A stretch of DNA of 64,000 bases from Cyclobacteriaceae bacterium (GTDB lineage: Bacteria; Bacteroidota; Bacteroidia; Cytophagales; Cyclobacteriaceae): positions 47,383 to 111,382 of the forward strand of contig JANWWN010000002.1 of assembly GCA_025055435.1 (NCBI GenBank), read 5' to 3'. Positions 61,851 to 64,000 of this stretch are shown here, in pieces (the stretch's first letter is position 1; the number at the start of each line of letters is the position of its first letter). Position numbers and translations under genes: made by a program. The notes beneath the pieces were generated by a model, which worked only from the letters and a program-made list of their open reading frames with translations, made no database searches and was not told the origin of the DNA.

Positions 61851-61893
61851 AAAAATTTTTATCACTGTGTATTTTGTTGAAAAAAATTTTTAT
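61851..61893 (+). repeat. AT-rich direct repeats upstream of the DUF4282 gene
   Basis: The 12-mer AAAAATTTTTAT occurs at 61851-61862 and again at 61882-61893, 31 bases apart, in a very AT-rich 156-base leader. It could be a promoter-flanking curve or protein site; no clean -33/-7 pair was seen. Confidence 0.45.
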
Positions 61894-61957
61894 TATTGTA
61901 TCAAGAGGTTTTCAATAAACCTTATTTAAACCAATCTTAACTTAAACTCATTTCACC

Positions 61958-62227
61958 ATGGGAAACAAGATTTTCTTTTTTGATTCAATGTTAACACCAA
62001 AAATTATCACATTTATTTACTGGTTATTATTGTTAGGAGTAGTAGGTTATGGACTAAGTACCATGTTTGGAGGGTATGGGGGTTTTACTTTTCAGAAATT
62101 TCTTATGGGCCTTTTAACAATAGCAGGAGGAGCACTTGCGGCCCGGGTTTGGTGTGAGCTACTGATCGTTATTTTTAAAATTAACGAGAATATTCAAAAA
62201 CTCAGAGGTAACAATGAGAATCAATAG
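61958..62227 (+). CDS. DUF4282 small membrane protein
   Basis: 89 residues. The family opening FFDSMLTPKIITFIYWLLLLGVVGYGL and the C-terminal ARVWCELLIVIFKINENIQ are characteristic of DUF4282. Two transmembrane helices are predicted, at about residues 14-36 and 45-68. Its function is unknown. Composition is AT-rich compared with the preceding housekeeping genes. Confidence 0.87.
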   Translation: MGNKIFFFDSMLTPKIITFIYWLLLLGVVGYGLSTMFGGYGGFTFQKFLMGLLTIAGGALAARVWCELLIVIFKINENIQKLRGNNENQ

Positions 62228-62274
62228 ATGTTAATTTACCTGCTAATTTTAAAAATCCACAATCCCCCCAAAGG

Positions 62275-62448
62275 TTGAAGTTGCTAGAAAACAAAAAAGC
62301 TGAGTCCAAAAAGGGAACATTTGTTGCAGCGGGAGATAACTTCATTTTTGATGGAGGTCTTTATAAACTTTTGAAATTTAACAAGGATACAATCATTTTT
62401 GAAGGAAATTATGGAAATGAGGTTCTTTATCTCAGAGAACATCAGTGA
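62275..62448 (+). pseudogene. Orphan ORF, probable gene remnant
   Basis: An open frame without ATG runs from about 62222 to a TGA at 62446-62448. The first possible start is TTG at 62275, giving 57 residues (KAESKKGTFVAAGDNFIFDG, GLYKLLKFNKDTIIFEGNYG, EVLYLREHQ). The mature, protein-like composition suggests the C-terminus of a larger ancestral protein truncated upstream. No homologue is recognised. It is in a different frame from both neighbours and ends 10 bases before the lipoprotein ATG. A TTG-started small gene cannot be excluded. Confidence 0.4.
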
Positions 62449-62458
62449 AAATCTAAGT

Positions 62459-62836
62459 ATGAAACAATTATCATTAATTATTCTTGTCGCATTCACAGTA
62501 ATTCTTACCGGCTGTAAATCTTCACCTGAAGACGTTGTTTCAAGTTTCTTTGAAGCTGTTGACAAAGGAGATGTTACGAAAGCAAAAAAATATTTATCCA
62601 AAGATTTAATCTCTAAATTAGGAGAAACAAAATTAACTATAGCTCTTTCTGAGCAAATTGAAAAATTTAAAGAGTGTGGAGGAGTAAAGGAAATAAAGGT
62701 TAATTTGGAGGGACAAGGCGGCATTAGAAATGGTACAGCAAAAATTTCTTTTAATGGAAAATGTCCTGATACTACTGAAAAAGTATCGTTGATTTTAGAA
62801 GATGGTAATTGGAAAATTACTATGTCTAAAGATTAA
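62459..62836 (+). CDS. DUF4878-like lipoprotein
   Basis: 125 residues from the ATG at 62459; upstream in-frame Mets lie in the remnant region and are unlikely. The lipobox ILTGC puts the lipidated Cys near residue 19. The following SSPEDVVSSFFEAVDKGDVTKAKKYLS (with helices) and NWKIT at the end fit the NTF2-like DUF4878 family. It shares one base with the start of the next gene (TAATG). Confidence 0.78.
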   Translation: MKQLSLIILVAFTVILTGCKSSPEDVVSSFFEAVDKGDVTKAKKYLSKDLISKLGETKLTIALSEQIEKFKECGGVKEIKVNLEGQGGIRNGTAKISFNGKCPDTTEKVSLILEDGNWKITMSKD

Positions 62837-63453
62837 TGAAGTTTTACATACTGTTACTTGCATTTCTGTTTTTCTATAATTCATGCTCGGTTAAAAAAGA
62901 AAATGGAGTCTGTAAGCTAGAAATTGGCGATACGGCTTTGATATGTACAGGTGATATTATTTTTAGAAAAGGTCATGATTTTCTGTCCAATTTAGTGCTG
63001 GCTCAGAAAGATTCAGCATTTTTCTCACATGTTGGACTGATCATCAAAGTAGATAGCCGATTGCTGGTCGTTCATGCCATGCCTCATGAGCCGAATCAAA
63101 AAGGGGGTGTTTTAGTAGAACCACTTGATAATTTTATTTCATGTGAAAATGCTTCAGCATCATCAATTTATCGGGTAAAAGACTTATGCCGTGAAGACAT
63201 TGATATTGTAAAAGACTATTTATTACTTCAAATAGGGAAACCTTTTGATAGTAACTTTCAATTTAGTAATAATGATCGGTATTATTGCACAGAATTGGTT
63301 ATTAAAGCATTAGAACAAGTTTACGCTGATATCTCAACAACTGTATTATCAACAGAAGTATTTATGATGGATGAAAAAGTATTTCTGCCCGATGACTTAC
63401 GCAAATCGTTTTTACTTGAAAAAGTTTTTGATGTAAACTCTGATCTCCGTTAA
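62836..63453 (+). CDS. YiiX/YebB-like NlpC/P60 cysteine peptidase, lipoprotein
   Basis: 205 residues. The lipobox-like FFYNSC gives a Cys near residue 17. The permuted papain-like fold has the His of FFSHVGLIIK (about residue 77) and the nucleophilic Cys of YYCTELVIKAL (about residue 154), in the order His-Cys seen in YiiX proteins. These are putative amidases or transferases of cell-envelope lipids or peptides. The start overlaps the upstream lipoprotein stop by one base. AT-rich composition. Confidence 0.85.
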   Translation: MKFYILLLAFLFFYNSCSVKKENGVCKLEIGDTALICTGDIIFRKGHDFLSNLVLAQKDSAFFSHVGLIIKVDSRLLVVHAMPHEPNQKGGVLVEPLDNFISCENASASSIYRVKDLCREDIDIVKDYLLLQIGKPFDSNFQFSNNDRYYCTELVIKALEQVYADISTTVLSTEVFMMDEKVFLPDDLRKSFLLEKVFDVNSDLR

Positions 63454-63460
63454 CAGCTAA

Positions 63461-63571
63461 TTAACTCCTTGCAGTTTTAATTAGTTCACTGGTCAATCGA
63501 AAAATATTTTCAGCAGAATTATAAACACCTGGCGAAACCCAAACATCGTTGCAGCGAGAGAAAACAATTAG
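63461..63571 (-). pseudogene. Decayed C-terminus of a second class-V aminotransferase
   Basis: On the minus strand a frame ending in TAA at 63463-63461 encodes DVWVSPGVYNSAENIFRLTS and then ELIKTARS. It is a close relative of the C-terminus encoded at 63728-63850 (VSPGIYNTESDVKRLVRELLKT): about 15 of 32 aligned residues agree by eye. Upstream the frame runs only to a stop near 63590. This is what remains of a tandem duplicate of the downstream aminotransferase gene. The 63454-63727 gap contains nothing else I can identify. Confidence 0.65.
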
Positions 63572-63727
63572 CCCTATTTTCGGGGGAGCTTACAAGTATA
63601 AATCAAATCGTTGTTAGTCAAAAATGGAATAATAAGAAATACTCGCTGACAAGGTCGCATTTTTTAGAATTTCTAAACAATGAAAAAGCGGTCACCAAAG
63701 GATGATTTTTTAATAATAAACGTTAAA

Positions 63728-64000
63728 TTATTTAACGGTCTTTAACAATTCGCGCACCAATCGCTTCACGTCTGATTCCGTATTATAAATACCCGGCGAA
63801 ACCCGTATGGCGTTGCCGCGATAGGAAACAAATATCTTATGTCGTAGAAGGTGTGCTTTAATCTTTTCCAAATCGGAACCGGAAGGCAAACGTATTCCAA
63901 ACAAATGTGCGCCCCGCCAGGCTTCGTCTTCTATCCAAAACCCTTTTTCCTTCAACATATTTAACGGCTCTTGTGTAATCTGTCGGCAATAGGCTTCAAT
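63728..64000 (-). CDS. Class-V PLP-dependent aminotransferase (C-terminal part, cut by window edge)
   Basis: 91 codons of the 3' end; the frame stays open to base 64000, so the start is outside the window (an internal Met at 63958 is not the real start). The fragment includes AWRGAHLFGIRLPSG, HLLRHKIFVSYRGNAIRVSPGIYNT and DVKRLVRELLKT, the C-terminal fold of class V aminotransferases such as isopenicillin-N-epimerase-like/cysteine-desulfurase-like enzymes. The catalytic Lys is outside. A decayed copy of this same end lies just downstream. Confidence 0.8.
   Translation of the reverse strand: MEAYCRQITQEPLNMLKEKGFWIEDEAWRGAHLFGIRLPSGSDLEKIKAHLLRHKIFVSYRGNAIRVSPGIYNTESDVKRLVRELLKTVK

Noticed and set aside
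1-64000. Search by eye for insertion sequences, transposases, integrases, CRISPR arrays, rRNA and phage genes.
   Set aside because: None seen. The AAA/DUF4143 gene, the AT-rich patch and the remnants are the only hints of mobility.

Overview
The window looks like chromosome from a gliding-type Bacteroidota, most likely a Cytophagales-like organism. Four things point that way: a GldJ-like gliding/type IX secretion lipoprotein and a PorE-like OmpA protein; Bacteroidota-restricted families (DUF4175 protein, the small so-called 'ABC transporter ATPase', GH3-family adenylase, Ig-like lipoprotein); many starts without a Shine-Dalgarno sequence; and repeated TAnnTTTG -7 promoter boxes. Gene density is high. 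No gene-free stretch exceeds 300 bases; the longest (about 63454-63727) holds a decayed gene fragment. No CRISPR, IS element, rRNA or prophage was seen.

Layout. 1-11.6 kb is almost all minus strand: a TPR protein, an Ig-like lipoprotein, a methyltransferase, mnmG, ybeY, a HATPase protein and a giant DUF4175 coiled-coil membrane protein. Two near-perfect ParB parS sites sit directly upstream of mnmG, and a cluster of DnaA-box-like 9-mers with an AT-rich flank lies at about 1.86-2.16 kb, so the replication origin may be in or near this window. 11.6-27.2 kb holds comF, gldJ, mfd, a THUMP-like methyltransferase, asd, a secreted lamin-tail protein, an AAA/DUF4143 ATPase behind a striking palindrome pair, a DUF885 peptidase-like protein and a penicillin-acylase-family lipoprotein. 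At 27.2 kb the dominant strand switches to plus: a DksA-like protein with a histone-like tail, scpB, an RsuA/RluB-type pseudouridine synthase, tRNA-Phe (minus strand), a two-gene Fe-S oxidoreductase module, a PorE-like protein, fumC, a coiled-coil SPOR-like protein, a glycine-rich protein, recJ, lptB and a GH3-family enzyme.

41-46 kb (minus strand) carries a TonB-dependent receptor with a PepSY-type membrane protein, a hypothetical membrane protein, a deoxynucleoside kinase and a beta-propeller protein. 48.3-53.7 kb is the most interesting accessory block. It is a compact putative natural-product locus: a type III polyketide synthase translationally coupled to a methyltransferase, a divergent UbiA prenyltransferase, an asparagine-synthetase-like ligase lacking the glutaminase cysteine, and a geranylgeranyl-reductase-like flavoprotein. 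An exact palindrome lies in the only divergent promoter. The product is not predictable from sequence; a prenylated or reduced aromatic polyketide or alkylquinone-like lipid is the natural inference.

53.8-61.8 kb is mixed housekeeping: a degenerate receiver, an MFS transporter, an aspartic protease with PDZ domain, a LOG-family protein, a 39-residue membrane peptide, a DUF2911 protein, a fructosamine kinase, a DPP-IV-like peptidase and a LigT-like phosphoesterase. 61.8-63.7 kb is an AT-rich accessory patch (DUF4282, an ORF remnant, a DUF4878-like lipoprotein, a YiiX-like cysteine peptidase, a decayed aminotransferase copy). The window ends inside a class-V aminotransferase gene.
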